From Flavobacteriales bacterium (GTDB lineage Bacteria > Bacteroidota > Bacteroidia > Flavobacteriales_D > Crocinitomicaceae): a stretch of 64,000 bases of DNA. The notes under the pieces are model-generated. The model searched no databases. It was not told the origin of the DNA and saw nothing but the letters and a program-made list of their open reading frames with translations. Below, in pieces: positions 8,924-17,632 of the stretch. The translations under genes and the position numbers were made by a program. The number at the start of each line of letters is the position of its first letter. Within the stretch, counting starts at the first letter, position 1. The DNA lies in contig VEQH01000004.1 of NCBI GenBank assembly GCA_018883325.1, forward strand, positions 46,010 through 110,009, read 5' to 3'.

Positions 8924-10324
8924 CTACGCTAAATGGGCTTCATTCAATAAGTCTAATACAGTTTTTACTGGACTAAAAGTTTCGTTTGGAACTTCCACAA
9001 ATAGCGTTGTCCAATTAGCCATTGAGCCATTCCATAAACCAGGAAGTTCAATAAATCGAACTTCTTTGCCTTTTTGCTTTTTTGAAACGACAAAATATTT
9101 CGAGTCGTCACAAAATTGCGTCAAATCCAACTTTTCTCCTTTTAAATTCGTGGTACTTAACACCATCATTACTGGATTGAAATGGGTGCTTTGAACCATT
9201 TGTTTGTATTGATCGGGGTTGTTTGAGATTTGGGCTTTTTCAACGATTTGTTTTCTAACAATGCCATTTTCTTCCACATGAAACGGTCCGCCACCAGGTT
9301 GACCTTCATTTCGAACCATTCCACATATTCTTATCGGTCGATTGATGAGCTCAATTAATTGTTCATTCGTTTTAATTTCTTCAATTTCTGAGGCTGAAAA
9401 CACATCATATTTTTTATTTAATTCTTTGAGTTTATCTAAATTTAATTTAGCCTCAATTGATTTTAATACTTGCTTGAATTCAAATAATAACGAACCTAAC
9501 GCACTCCATACCTTTATTGAAGGTTGTGATTTTGAATAATGCTGCACATTGTCAATATTTTTGATAAAAATCAATTCTCCTTCAACGGATTGTAAGTTAT
9601 GCAATAATGCACCATGTCCTGCTGGTCGTCTAAGCGGTTGATTTTCTTCGTTTACAACTAAATTTCCCTCCAAATCAAATACATAAGAATCTGTTTCTTG
9701 ATTTTGTTCAGAATAGGAAACTTGGAAATTTGTCCCTGTTAATCCTTCAATTTGATTAATGGTTTTTTTGAAAAAATCTTCAAACCTTTTTTGAATGGTA
9801 AAATGAAAATGCAATTCATTTACTCTTAATAAATTTGATTGAACGATATGTTCTTGAATTGGATTTAATACAAAAGGTTCCAAAACGTGAAATGGAATCA
9901 ATCCTTTTGGCATTTCACCGTATGCCATTCCTTCTCTTTGAAGTAGATAGTTGGCAAAATCATCCAATGAAACTTCAAAATTGATTAGTTTTCTTTGTAA
10001 TTCTAGCGGTAAATGTCTGAAAAAAGCAAATTTTTGAATCCGATTTAAAAAACGCTCAACCAAACTTCTATTTTCTTCAGTTGGATTGCTTAAGAAATCA
10101 AATAGAAATTCAAACATTCTTGAACCTGAACCTGAAGCAGGAATGAAAACACCAATTTTACAATTCAAGTTTTTAAAAGAATTGTAATAATAATCCCATT
10201 CTGATTCTGTTAACTGAAGGATTCCATTTCCTATTCTACAAGGTGCAACTATGTTAAGTTTGGGATTTGCTTGACTAACTTTCTCGCGTTGGTCAATAAT
10301 TTGTTGTTCTTGGTTAGTAGTCAT
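8924..10324 (-). CDS. DUF4301 family protein
   Basis: The 466-residue sequence matches the Bacteroidota DUF4301 family as I know it: FIPASGSGSRMF near residue 60, RRPAGHGALLHNL near 230, and a GQPGGGPFHVEENG block near 350. The first motif recalls the GxGxRM loop of sugar nucleotidyltransferases, which suggests a nucleotidyltransferase-like fold, though no activity is established. It is divergent from the methyltransferase gene, with 33 bases between the starts. Coding status and family are confident; function is not. Confidence 0.88.
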   Translation of the reverse strand: MTTNQEQQIIDQREKVSQANPKLNIVAPCRIGNGILQLTESEWDYYYNSFKNLNCKIGVFIPASGSGSRMFEFLFDFLSNPTEENRSLVERFLNRIQKFAFFRHLPLELQRKLINFEVSLDDFANYLLQREGMAYGEMPKGLIPFHVLEPFVLNPIQEHIVQSNLLRVNELHFHFTIQKRFEDFFKKTINQIEGLTGTNFQVSYSEQNQETDSYVFDLEGNLVVNEENQPLRRPAGHGALLHNLQSVEGELIFIKNIDNVQHYSKSQPSIKVWSALGSLLFEFKQVLKSIEAKLNLDKLKELNKKYDVFSASEIEEIKTNEQLIELINRPIRICGMVRNEGQPGGGPFHVEENGIVRKQIVEKAQISNNPDQYKQMVQSTHFNPVMMVLSTTNLKGEKLDLTQFCDDSKYFVVSKKQKGKEVRFIELPGLWNGSMANWTTLFVEVPNETFSPVKTVLDLLNEAHLA

Positions 10325-10357
10325 TCAATATTTAATCTAAAATTGTTTCTTTGTAGC

Positions 10358-11125
10358 GTGAATATAGTTTTCGAATATATAAAATATAAATGGAACGCAA
10401 AGGGAAGACATGGAATTCATTCTCCTTTCGTTTATGATTTAGTTGATAAAGTTTTTAAAATAGATTTTTCAATTTCTGACTCAAATCTTCTAAATCAATC
10501 ATTTAAAAGTTTAGAAAGCAATAAACAAACAATTAATGTTAAAGATTTTGGTGCAGGCTCACATAAATTAGGATCACAACGCACCATCCAACAAATTTTT
10601 AAAATAAGTTCAAGCAAAGGTCATTATGGCAAAATTCTATATCAATTGAGTCATTTTTTTCAACCCAAAAACATTTTGGAATTTGGAACTTCACTCGGAA
10701 TTGGAACTTTACATTTTCACTTAGGTTGTCCCAAAAGCAAAATCACTACAGTTGAAGCTTGTCCTGAAACATTAAGTTTTACTCGTCAATTTCTAAAAGA
10801 CAAAGTTTCGAATGTTAGTTTTATTGAGTCCACTTTTAATGATTTTCTAAGTCAACAATCAACTGAAAAATACGATTTGATTTTTGTTGATGGTCACCAC
10901 GATGGGAAAGCGACAATAGATTATATGCAACAACTTGAAATTCATTCCCACAACGATACAATTTTCATTTTGGACGATATTCGATGGAGTGATGGTATGT
11001 ATGAAGCTTGGAATGAGCTCCGAAATTCAGATAAGTACAATGTTTCAATTGATTTATTTCGAATGGGAATTTTGATTCCTAGAAAGCAACAAGAAAAAGA
11101 ACATTTTGTACTTCGAGGCAAATAA
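10358..11125 (+). CDS. class I SAM-dependent methyltransferase (O-methyltransferase type)
   Basis: The protein carries SAM motif I (ILEFGTSLGIGTLHF), an acidic motif II (TVEACPETL) and a YDLIFVDGHHDG motif typical of class I O-methyltransferases. I chose the GTG at 10358 (255 residues, MNIVFEYIKYKW...HSPFVYDL) because the upstream in-frame extension to a TTG at 10271 would overlap the divergent DUF4301 gene and has no family-like sequence. Bacteroidota relatives begin near this KGRHGIHSPFVYDL segment. The substrate is unknown. No operon partner follows directly. Confidence 0.85.
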   Translation: MNIVFEYIKYKWNAKGRHGIHSPFVYDLVDKVFKIDFSISDSNLLNQSFKSLESNKQTINVKDFGAGSHKLGSQRTIQQIFKISSSKGHYGKILYQLSHFFQPKNILEFGTSLGIGTLHFHLGCPKSKITTVEACPETLSFTRQFLKDKVSNVSFIESTFNDFLSQQSTEKYDLIFVDGHHDGKATIDYMQQLEIHSHNDTIFILDDIRWSDGMYEAWNELRNSDKYNVSIDLFRMGILIPRKQQEKEHFVLRGK

Positions 11126-11226
11126 AAGTCAATTTCAAATGCAGGTTCAATTAGTTTGAAATTTAAAAAGAGATTTTTTTGAACCAAAATTAAACATAGG
11201 TGTAAACGATACAAAATAAGTAAGAA

Positions 11227-12477
11227 ATGAAATTCAATTTACTCATTCTGTTACTCTGTTCTGCTTGGTATTGCACAAGTCAGGTTCCAGAAAATAAAAC
11301 AAATACGAAAATAGTTCCCAATACAAATTCAACAAATAGTGGGGCGTTTTTTAATACAATGCCAAATTCAACTGCAACTGAATCCTTGAAAGAGGAGTCG
11401 ATGGATTCTGTTGTAATTAAATCAGATAAATCACTAGAACGCAAGGAAAAAATAACTAGTGAAAAGAAAATGAAATCGACTGCCACTTCTGATAGATACC
11501 AAGCTGCTCCAACAGATCAAAAAGTTCTGAATCAAAAAATGCTTATTTCAACTGAGTTTACAAAAACTAAAATGCAATCAAGCACTCAAAAAACGCAACG
11601 TTCGCCAACACCTGAAATGCAACAAGCGATGGATGAAAAAGTGGAAGATTTGAATGAAATTGCACCAAACTCATTTGAATACCATTTGCTTAATTATTCC
11701 TCTGGAAATTATGATGTTAACAGAGAAGAGTCCTTGAAAATTGCGTTCCAACTACAACCAGGAAATACTGAAGTTCTTAAACTTTCAGCTGCAAATGCAA
11801 TTGTTAAAGGTGATACAATAAATGCAAGAAAACACTTAAATCAATTGGAATATAAAAATGTAATTCAGCAAGAAACAATAGATTATACAGCCGATGTTCT
11901 TAAGTCAGCTGAAGGAAATTCGGCTTTGATTACGCATGGATTTAACGATAGTTATGGTGCCTATCAAAATCAATTAAATAAAAACCAACAAACTGACATT
12001 GATGTAATTTCTTTGGATTTTATGCAAAGTCAATCTTATCGTGATGTTTTAACGGAGAAGGGCTACGATGTGCCTGTTCAAAAAGAAGTAAATGTGAACT
12101 ATCTGAAATCTTTTTGTGAGTTGAATGCTGATAAAAATATTGCTATTTCAATGACCTTACCAAAAGAATATTTACAACCAATAAAAGCAAAATTATACAC
12201 TTGTGGTTTGATTTTTGAGTACAGAGAAAGCTCAACTATTTCAGGAAGTGCAAAATTGGAAGATTTATGGTACAATCAATTAAATAAAAAGGTGTTGAAT
12301 GTGTATCAATCGAATTTGAGTAATTCTTATGCGGGGAATTATTTGCCAATGCTTCTTTATTTGAAAAGTCACTATGAACAACAATATGATCTTGAAAAAT
12401 TGGGGAAAATCGAAATGGAAATTCAGAAAGTAAGCGCAAAATCAGGTATATCAAGTAGCTTGAAAAAGAAATATTAA
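11227..12477 (+). CDS. secreted protein of unknown function, first gene of an ECF sigma operon
   Basis: This 416-residue protein has a signal peptide (residues 1-18, cleavage likely near CTSQ), then a Ser/Thr/Lys-rich linker to about 130 and a folded C-terminal part. Residues about 150-200 look TPR-like (LKIAFQLQPGN). The segment ITHGFNDSYGAYQNQ...DVISLDF near 235-265 resembles the soluble region of DUF2723/O-mannosyltransferase-type membrane proteins (NGDNDTYPLWYxQ), but there are no membrane segments here. Its stop overlaps the sigma factor start as TAATG, so the two are coupled. A role in envelope sensing is only inference. Confidence 0.8.
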   Translation: MKFNLLILLLCSAWYCTSQVPENKTNTKIVPNTNSTNSGAFFNTMPNSTATESLKEESMDSVVIKSDKSLERKEKITSEKKMKSTATSDRYQAAPTDQKVLNQKMLISTEFTKTKMQSSTQKTQRSPTPEMQQAMDEKVEDLNEIAPNSFEYHLLNYSSGNYDVNREESLKIAFQLQPGNTEVLKLSAANAIVKGDTINARKHLNQLEYKNVIQQETIDYTADVLKSAEGNSALITHGFNDSYGAYQNQLNKNQQTDIDVISLDFMQSQSYRDVLTEKGYDVPVQKEVNVNYLKSFCELNADKNIAISMTLPKEYLQPIKAKLYTCGLIFEYRESSTISGSAKLEDLWYNQLNKKVLNVYQSNLSNSYAGNYLPMLLYLKSHYEQQYDLEKLGKIEMEIQKVSAKSGISSSLKKKY

Positions 12478-13064
12478 TGCAGTTATTCAAACCAAAATAT
12501 AATTCCTTAACGGATGAAGAGTTGATGAAAGCTTTGTCAAAAGGTGATCAACGTGCTTTTGACGAATTATATAAACGGTTTTATGCGCAACTTTTAGGCT
12601 ATTTCAAAAATATGCTTTGGGGCGATCGAGAAAAAGCGGAAGATATGGTGCACGATATTTTCGCGAAGATTATTAAAAATCCAGATTATTTTGACACCAA
12701 TCGTTCCTTTCGAACTTGGCTTTTTTCAGTGGCAAGCAATATGTGTAAAAACGAATATAAAAAACAGGCAGTGCGCAAAAACACTTCGACAGGAGTGGAG
12801 GATTATCGTTCGATTTCTTCGTCGACAAATGTGTTGGCTAAGGTTCAAGATATTCAGTTTCAGCAAGCATTTGAAGAAAACCTTTCAAAAATGGATGAAA
12901 AACACAGAGAAGTTTTTGCCTTGAGACATTTAGAAGGACTTTCAATGAAAGAAATTGCGGAAATAATGGAAATTAATGAGGGAACAGTGAAATCGCGTTT
13001 GTTTTACGCTACAAAGTTTTTAGCAGAGAAATTAAAAGTTTATAATCCAGTTTTAAATTATTAG
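12477..13064 (+). CDS. ECF RNA polymerase sigma factor (sigma-70 family)
   Basis: The 195-residue protein has sigma region 2 at about 18-90 (AFDELYKRFY, EDMVHDIFAKI, FRTWLFSVASN) and region 4 at about 135-185 (HREVFALRHLEGLSMKEIAEIM, GTVKSRLFYA). It recruits RNA polymerase to a specific promoter set. The start overlaps the stop of the upstream secreted protein by one base, and a single-span membrane protein starts four bases after its stop, the usual place for an anti-sigma factor. Confidence 0.95.
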   Translation: MQLFKPKYNSLTDEELMKALSKGDQRAFDELYKRFYAQLLGYFKNMLWGDREKAEDMVHDIFAKIIKNPDYFDTNRSFRTWLFSVASNMCKNEYKKQAVRKNTSTGVEDYRSISSSTNVLAKVQDIQFQQAFEENLSKMDEKHREVFALRHLEGLSMKEIAEIMEINEGTVKSRLFYATKFLAEKLKVYNPVLNY

Positions 13065-13067
13065 AAA

Positions 13068-13790
13068 ATGGAAGAATATCAAATTGAAATCATTCGCAAT
13101 AAGTCATTTCAAGAGCTCACGCAAGCACAACGTGAAGAAATGAAAGATTGGTTTTCAACAGAGGAAGAATACTTGGATTTACAGCATTTGTTTATTGGCG
13201 TTCAATCATATAAAGCTGCAAGTGAAAAGGAACATTCAACTCGCAAGAAAGAATTAGATGATCTTTTTGTTCAAGTTCACAGCAATAAAGCAGCGTTTAA
13301 TTGGAAAAGTTTCTTTTTTCCAGCCTTCCGTCCGATTATTTTTCAGCCAGGTTTTCAGTTGGCTTTTGGCTTACTATTTTTAATTGGAATTGGCTATTTT
13401 GTAAATTCAAATCTTCAAACAAATAATTCAACTTTACAAGCAACAAAAACTAAAGAGAAAAAAGTAAAAATTGAAACTCCGAAAAAAGTAACCAAAGAAG
13501 AAAATTCAACTTTTGAAATCAAAGAAGAATTAGAACAATTGACAGAAGAACCGATTGCAATTGCTTCAACTTTTACCTTGGAATCCTCATCCGTTCAAGA
13601 AGATGCAGTTTTATCTAAAAATGAAAATTTCGCTTGGGATTCTTTTGCTGCACCTGCGATTGAAGAGGAAGTACTTATCAATGACGCTTCGGCTGGAACC
13701 TTTTTGAAAGATTCAGAAAAACAATATATTTCTAATCAGCCACTTAGTGCGCAACCTGAAATATTAGATTTATTGTTTACTACTTATTGA
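13068..13790 (+). CDS. putative anti-sigma factor, single-pass membrane protein
   Basis: The 240-residue protein has a cytoplasmic N-terminal part (about 1-95), one membrane segment (about 98-116, FQLAFGLLFLIGIGYF) and a Lys/Glu-rich outer part. Position directly after an ECF sigma gene and this topology fit an anti-sigma factor. I do not see a canonical zinc-binding HxxxCxxC anti-sigma motif, so the assignment is from context. It converges with the DUF1697 gene, and the two coding ends overlap by seven bases (13784-13790). Confidence 0.75.
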   Translation: MEEYQIEIIRNKSFQELTQAQREEMKDWFSTEEEYLDLQHLFIGVQSYKAASEKEHSTRKKELDDLFVQVHSNKAAFNWKSFFFPAFRPIIFQPGFQLAFGLLFLIGIGYFVNSNLQTNNSTLQATKTKEKKVKIETPKKVTKEENSTFEIKEELEQLTEEPIAIASTFTLESSSVQEDAVLSKNENFAWDSFAAPAIEEEVLINDASAGTFLKDSEKQYISNQPLSAQPEILDLLFTTY

Positions 13791-14320
13791 TTCAAACTTT
13801 GTAATTCTAAACAAGTTTTCCAATTTCTCGTTGTCGCAAGGTTTTTAAGTTTTTTCTCAATGAAATTATTACTCAATTTTGTGTTTCCGTAACCTGTTGG
13901 TAAATAGAGGTAAACGGCTTTTCCTTGACAAAAAACTTGCTCACTTTCAGCGCGTTTTTCTTCCAGATGAGGTATCAAATCACGATCGATTTCATTTTCT
14001 AAAAATGTGATATGCATAAATTTAACATCTAAATCAGATTGTTTCGCAAAAGGATTTCCTTTAATTATTGAATCGAATTCCTTCGCGTTAAAAACAAGAA
14101 CAGGAACATTCAAATTGAAATGAACTTGAATTCCATTTTTAATAATTTCTGTTATTTTAAAGGTTGATTCCAAATTGCTTTCAAAACAAATGTTCCCACT
14201 TTGAATGTAAGTTGTAATGTTTTGAAAATCAATTTTCTCCATCATTGTTCTTAAAGCATCCATTTTAATGATATTTTTTCCGCTTACATTAATTCCTCGG
14301 AGAATAGCTAGGTATTTCAT
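13784..14320 (-). CDS. DUF1697 family protein
   Basis: The 178-residue sequence opens with the diagnostic DUF1697 pattern (YLAILRGINVSGKNIIKMDALR, then YIQSGNICFES near 40). Members are widespread small cytosolic proteins of unknown function. Its ATG overlaps the TGA of the upstream methyltransferase (ATGA, 14317-14320), so the pair is translationally coupled. Length is normal and nothing appears broken. Confidence 0.92.
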   Translation of the reverse strand: MKYLAILRGINVSGKNIIKMDALRTMMEKIDFQNITTYIQSGNICFESNLESTFKITEIIKNGIQVHFNLNVPVLVFNAKEFDSIIKGNPFAKQSDLDVKFMHITFLENEIDRDLIPHLEEKRAESEQVFCQGKAVYLYLPTGYGNTKLSNNFIEKKLKNLATTRNWKTCLELQSLNQ

Positions 14321-14946
14321 AATTCATTTTTGGTTTTAAAAACAATCAATCGTTCGGATATAAATTCTAGTTCTAGATTGAATTTTTCAGCAATAAATTC
14401 CATTGTTTCCTTGCGATAAATGAAAACATGGGTAAGATCCAAGCGATAGTGCCAAGTTTCAAAATTAATTTCATCGGAATAAAGAAGCGTCATTACAATC
14501 AATCGTCCATTTTCGTGGAGCATTTTTCTCAATTGAATCAATTCTTTGTCGGGTTGCTGAAAATGTTCCCAAACTTCAGAGCAGACAATGTAATCATACT
14601 TTGTTTGCAAACGTTCTTCAATTGCTTCAAAGTACAAATCGTATTGTGTAATCGAGAATTGATTGTCAGTCAATAGTTTAGAAACAACTGGCCCTGTGCC
14701 TGAACCAAAATCCAAACCTTTGTCACTTGCTTTTTGATTTTGAAGTACAAATTGCGTTACTGGTGCAACAAATTTTTGATAACCGCTATCATTCACATCG
14801 TTATTGTGCTTTTCGTAGTGCTTTTTTTCTTCCTCAGGAGATAAATAAAAGCGTGTGTCTTTCACTAAAGCAAAGCAAGTTGAACAGTCGTAAAACTGAG
14901 CATTTTTTCTATTTGTTAATAAGGAATGGCAAAGCGGACAGTTCAT
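14317..14946 (-). CDS. class I SAM-dependent methyltransferase with N-terminal zinc ribbon
   Basis: The 209-residue protein begins with a four-cysteine ribbon (Cys3, Cys6, Cys21, Cys24; CPLC...CSTC), followed by SAM motif I LDFGSGTGPVVSKLL near 79 and a CSEVWEHFQQPDKEL segment, the post-motif I region of Methyltransf_23 types. It probably methylates a small molecule or nucleic acid; the target is unknown. It is the first gene of a coupled pair with the DUF1697 gene. Confidence 0.9.
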   Translation of the reverse strand: MNCPLCHSLLTNRKNAQFYDCSTCFALVKDTRFYLSPEEEKKHYEKHNNDVNDSGYQKFVAPVTQFVLQNQKASDKGLDFGSGTGPVVSKLLTDNQFSITQYDLYFEAIEERLQTKYDYIVCSEVWEHFQQPDKELIQLRKMLHENGRLIVMTLLYSDEINFETWHYRLDLTHVFIYRKETMEFIAEKFNLELEFISERLIVFKTKNEL

Positions 14947-15038
14947 AAATTGTTGAGAGGCGCATTCAAAAATAGAGAATTAATTCGTCAATCGTTTCCT
15001 TTTTGTCTGAACCAAAGCAATAGCTAAATAATTTCTTT

Positions 15039-15046
15039 TACTTTTG
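15039..15046 (+). promoter_or_regulatory. probable -7 element TACTTTTG of the 15051 gene
   Basis: TACTTTTG matches TAnnTTTG and stands four bases before the ATG at 15051, which would leave almost no leader. The -33 region is not clear. Confidence 0.45.
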
Positions 15047-15050
15047 CGAC

Positions 15051-15305
15051 ATGCGACTTGTTAAACAAATTCCACACGAACGATATTTAATTCAAATTCA
15101 TCAATACAACGGAAAATATATCCTTAAAATTGAATTGGGACAATTTGAGCAATTGTTTAAAATTAGTGAAATGGATTTGACAAATTTGGATGATTTAGAA
15201 AAAATGATTCAAGGTGAATTTCTTTCCAATTGTTTGAAACGCTTTATAGAAATGCGTGCGGACTGGCAAGAAGCGTTTAATAAATTACAAAATCAAGCTT
15301 TATAA
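15051..15305 (+). CDS. small conserved-looking hypothetical protein
   Basis: This 84-residue protein (MRLVKQIPHERYLIQIHQYNG...) has no motif I recognise, no signal and no membrane segment. Its beta-strand-rich first half and helical second half suggest a small folded protein. It begins a same-strand series leading into the OmpH-like lipoprotein one base later (15307) and DUF4924, so it is probably the first gene of that operon. Confidence 0.75.
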   Translation: MRLVKQIPHERYLIQIHQYNGKYILKIELGQFEQLFKISEMDLTNLDDLEKMIQGEFLSNCLKRFIEMRADWQEAFNKLQNQAL

Positions 15306-15306
15306 A

Positions 15307-15900
15307 ATGAAAAAAATTATTTCTTTAATAGTGCTACCAACAGCAATTTTGTTTTCTTGTGGTTCAAAAGAGGAGGTTAAAAAAGACTCTACCCCAAAAG
15401 TGGAAGCGCGAAACATGAATGGTTTGGTAATCGCTTATTACAGCAATGATAGCATCAAAGAAAATTTTGAATATTACAAGCGTGAAGATGCTGCTGTAAC
15501 CAAAAAACAAAAAGCATTTCAGGCTGAGGTTCAACGTCGTACAGCTGAATACCAACGTTATGTTCAACGAAAAGACCAAGAGGCGAGAGGTGGTTTGTTG
15601 TCGCAAAATGAAATAACACAAGCGCAACAAAAAGCACAGCAAATGGAAGCTGCAATTATGGAATATCAGCAAACTGAAGGAGCTCGTTTGGAGGAAGAAA
15701 CCTTGAAAAAATTAGAAGAAATCAGTAAAAAAATCGAAGCTTTAGGTAAAAAATACTGTGAGAAACACAAAATTGATATTCTATTAATTCATGGAGAAGG
15801 CGGTCAGTTGAATTACATCAATCCTTCAATGGATGTAACAACAGAGTTTATCAATTTCTTGAATGAGAATCAAAATCAGATCGAAAAAGACTTAAAATAA
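15307..15900 (+). CDS. OmpH/Skp-like lipoprotein
   Basis: I start this 197-residue protein at the ATG at 15307, because it gives a clean lipoprotein signal (lipobox LFSC, acylated Cys19) and directly follows the previous stop. The mature part is a long, charged, Gln/Glu/Lys-rich helical region (about 60-155) like the coiled tentacles of Skp/OmpH, periplasmic chaperones for outer-membrane proteins, with a C-terminal segment (KHKIDILLIHGEGGQLNYINPSMDVT) typical of the family's strand. Being membrane-anchored, it differs from the soluble E. coli Skp. Its TAA overlaps the next ATG as TAATG. Confidence 0.88.
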   Translation: MKKIISLIVLPTAILFSCGSKEEVKKDSTPKVEARNMNGLVIAYYSNDSIKENFEYYKREDAAVTKKQKAFQAEVQRRTAEYQRYVQRKDQEARGGLLSQNEITQAQQKAQQMEAAIMEYQQTEGARLEEETLKKLEEISKKIEALGKKYCEKHKIDILLIHGEGGQLNYINPSMDVTTEFINFLNENQNQIEKDLK

Positions 15901-16451
15901 TGTTAATAGCCCTTCAAAAGCAAAAAGAAAATATTGCAGAGTATTTATTGTATATGTTTCAAATTGAAGAGATTATAAGAACTTTTCAATTAGACTTGGA
16001 TAAAATAATGACTCAATTTGTGGAGCCAAGTATTCCGAATGTTTCTTACTTGAATCAATACCGCGAGTGGTATGCTGATTTAATCAAACAAATGAAAGTT
16101 CGCGGCCTTGAAAAAGAAGGTCACACTGAAACGGTGAATGAAGTGATAATGGAATTGGTTTATTTGCATAATACTTTACTCACAATTGTCAATGACGAGA
16201 AATACAAAACCTTAGTTGAACACGCAGCTGAATATTTGAAAGAGTTCAAAGGAAAAGCAAACATGAATCAGCGAAACGATGTGGAAGTGCTTTTGCATGC
16301 AATGTATATGAAATTGCAACTTAAAATGCGTAAACAAGAAATTAGTGCTGAAACAGAGGAAGCAATGGACAAACTTCGAATTCAATTAGCTTATTTGGCA
16401 CGCGAATATGGTCGAATGAAAAGTGGTAATTGGAGTTTCGGACAGAATTAA
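15900..16451 (+). CDS. DUF4924 family protein
   Basis: The 183-residue protein has the N-terminal signature of DUF4924 (KQKENIAEYLLYMFQIEEIIRTF), a family found in Bacteroidota with no known function. It is predicted to be all-helical and cytosolic. Its start overlaps the stop of the OmpH-like gene (TAATG at about 15898-15902). Its last four bases overlap the end of the convergent glycosyltransferase gene. Confidence 0.88.
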   Translation: MLIALQKQKENIAEYLLYMFQIEEIIRTFQLDLDKIMTQFVEPSIPNVSYLNQYREWYADLIKQMKVRGLEKEGHTETVNEVIMELVYLHNTLLTIVNDEKYKTLVEHAAEYLKEFKGKANMNQRNDVEVLLHAMYMKLQLKMRKQEISAETEEAMDKLRIQLAYLAREYGRMKSGNWSFGQN

Positions 16452-17632
16452 TTCTCGATTAAACTCGCTCTTAATTGTCCAACAACACTTTCAAATCCAA
16501 AATTGGATTGAATGAAAGCGTAACCTAGTTTTCCTAGTTCTTCTCTTTTATCCTGATTACTTGCAAGTTCAATGCAGGTTTCGATGAAATCTTGATTTGT
16601 TTTACAAATTGGATAATTGCTAGGCAAGTTAAGTCCTTCAGCTGCTTTTGGCGTTAGCACACAAGGCAAACCGATACTCATTGCTTCTAGTACTTTAATT
16701 TTAACCCCAGAACCAGATTTCATGGGGGCAATAAAAACGCCATTTGATTTTAAAAAATCAATAGGATTTTCCACAAAACCCTTGAAGTGAACGGAATTGA
16801 AATTGTCATTCATATTCTTAAATACACTTGCTCCATCTTTACCTGCAATTTCAACTTTAATTGGAATTGATTGTTGAATTAAAGGATTCAAATCAGCTAG
16901 AAACCAATTGATTGCTTCGATATTCGGCTCCCAATTAAATGCGCCAATGAAACACAAGGTATTGGAAGAATAATCTGTTTTACAACTCGTTTTTTCAATC
17001 GAAACAGGAATAAATCGGGTAGGAGTAGAACAGATTTTTTCAATCTTTTGAATGTCATCATTTGAAATTGAAAGTATTAAATCTAATTGCTTGTAATAGG
17101 CAATTTCCTCTTTTTTTAGTGCTTTTACCAATTCATTCAAATACCATTTTTTCAATGGATTTCCTTCGTTTAGTTGTAAATCGTCCCAAATTTCATATTC
17201 AATATTGTGGGCACGTAAAACACATTTCGCTTTGGTAACTTTGCGAATTGTTTCTAAATAAACAAGCGGAAATAGACTTTCAAAAATGATACAATCATAT
17301 TGATTTTCATGGATTAAACTTTCAATTTTAATAGTAACCGCACTGTCGTAAAAACGCGAAAGATTGTAAGATTTTTTTTGAATCAAATGTTTTAAAGCAC
17401 TTTTAGCATACAATTTTGTATCGATTTCAAAGCTTTGGAAATTTGTTTTTAGATTTAAATCAGTTGGAACTGCTTCTCTCGAAAAAGGATGCTTGTACGT
17501 GCTTAACATGAAATAATCAATCTGTTCGATTTCTTCGATCGCTTGTAGATTTTTTAAAAATACGCTCATTGCAAAACAGCCGCCATCAATGACAGGAAAA
17601 GGAGATTTATTAGCAATGACAAGAATTTTCAT
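16448..17632 (-). CDS. family 4-like glycosyltransferase
   Basis: The 394-residue protein has the N-terminal GT-B entry MKILVIANKSPFPVIDGG and a C-terminal donor-binding domain with FKGFVENPIDFLKSNGVFIAPMKSGSGVKIKVLEAMSIGLPCV, including the acidic KVLEAM site of GT4 enzymes. It transfers a sugar from a nucleotide donor, probably to an envelope glycan. The ATG overlaps the stop of the LptF/G permease gene by four bases (17629-17632), which suggests a link with lipopolysaccharide or surface glycan supply. Confidence 0.9.
   Translation of the reverse strand: MKILVIANKSPFPVIDGGCFAMSVFLKNLQAIEEIEQIDYFMLSTYKHPFSREAVPTDLNLKTNFQSFEIDTKLYAKSALKHLIQKKSYNLSRFYDSAVTIKIESLIHENQYDCIIFESLFPLVYLETIRKVTKAKCVLRAHNIEYEIWDDLQLNEGNPLKKWYLNELVKALKKEEIAYYKQLDLILSISNDDIQKIEKICSTPTRFIPVSIEKTSCKTDYSSNTLCFIGAFNWEPNIEAINWFLADLNPLIQQSIPIKVEIAGKDGASVFKNMNDNFNSVHFKGFVENPIDFLKSNGVFIAPMKSGSGVKIKVLEAMSIGLPCVLTPKAAEGLNLPSNYPICKTNQDFIETCIELASNQDKREELGKLGYAFIQSNFGFESVVGQLRASLIEN

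Noticed and set aside
10271..10357. N-terminal extension of the 10358 methyltransferase from a TTG.
   Set aside because: It overlaps the divergent DUF4301 gene and is hydrophobic without family similarity; the GTG at 10358 is better.
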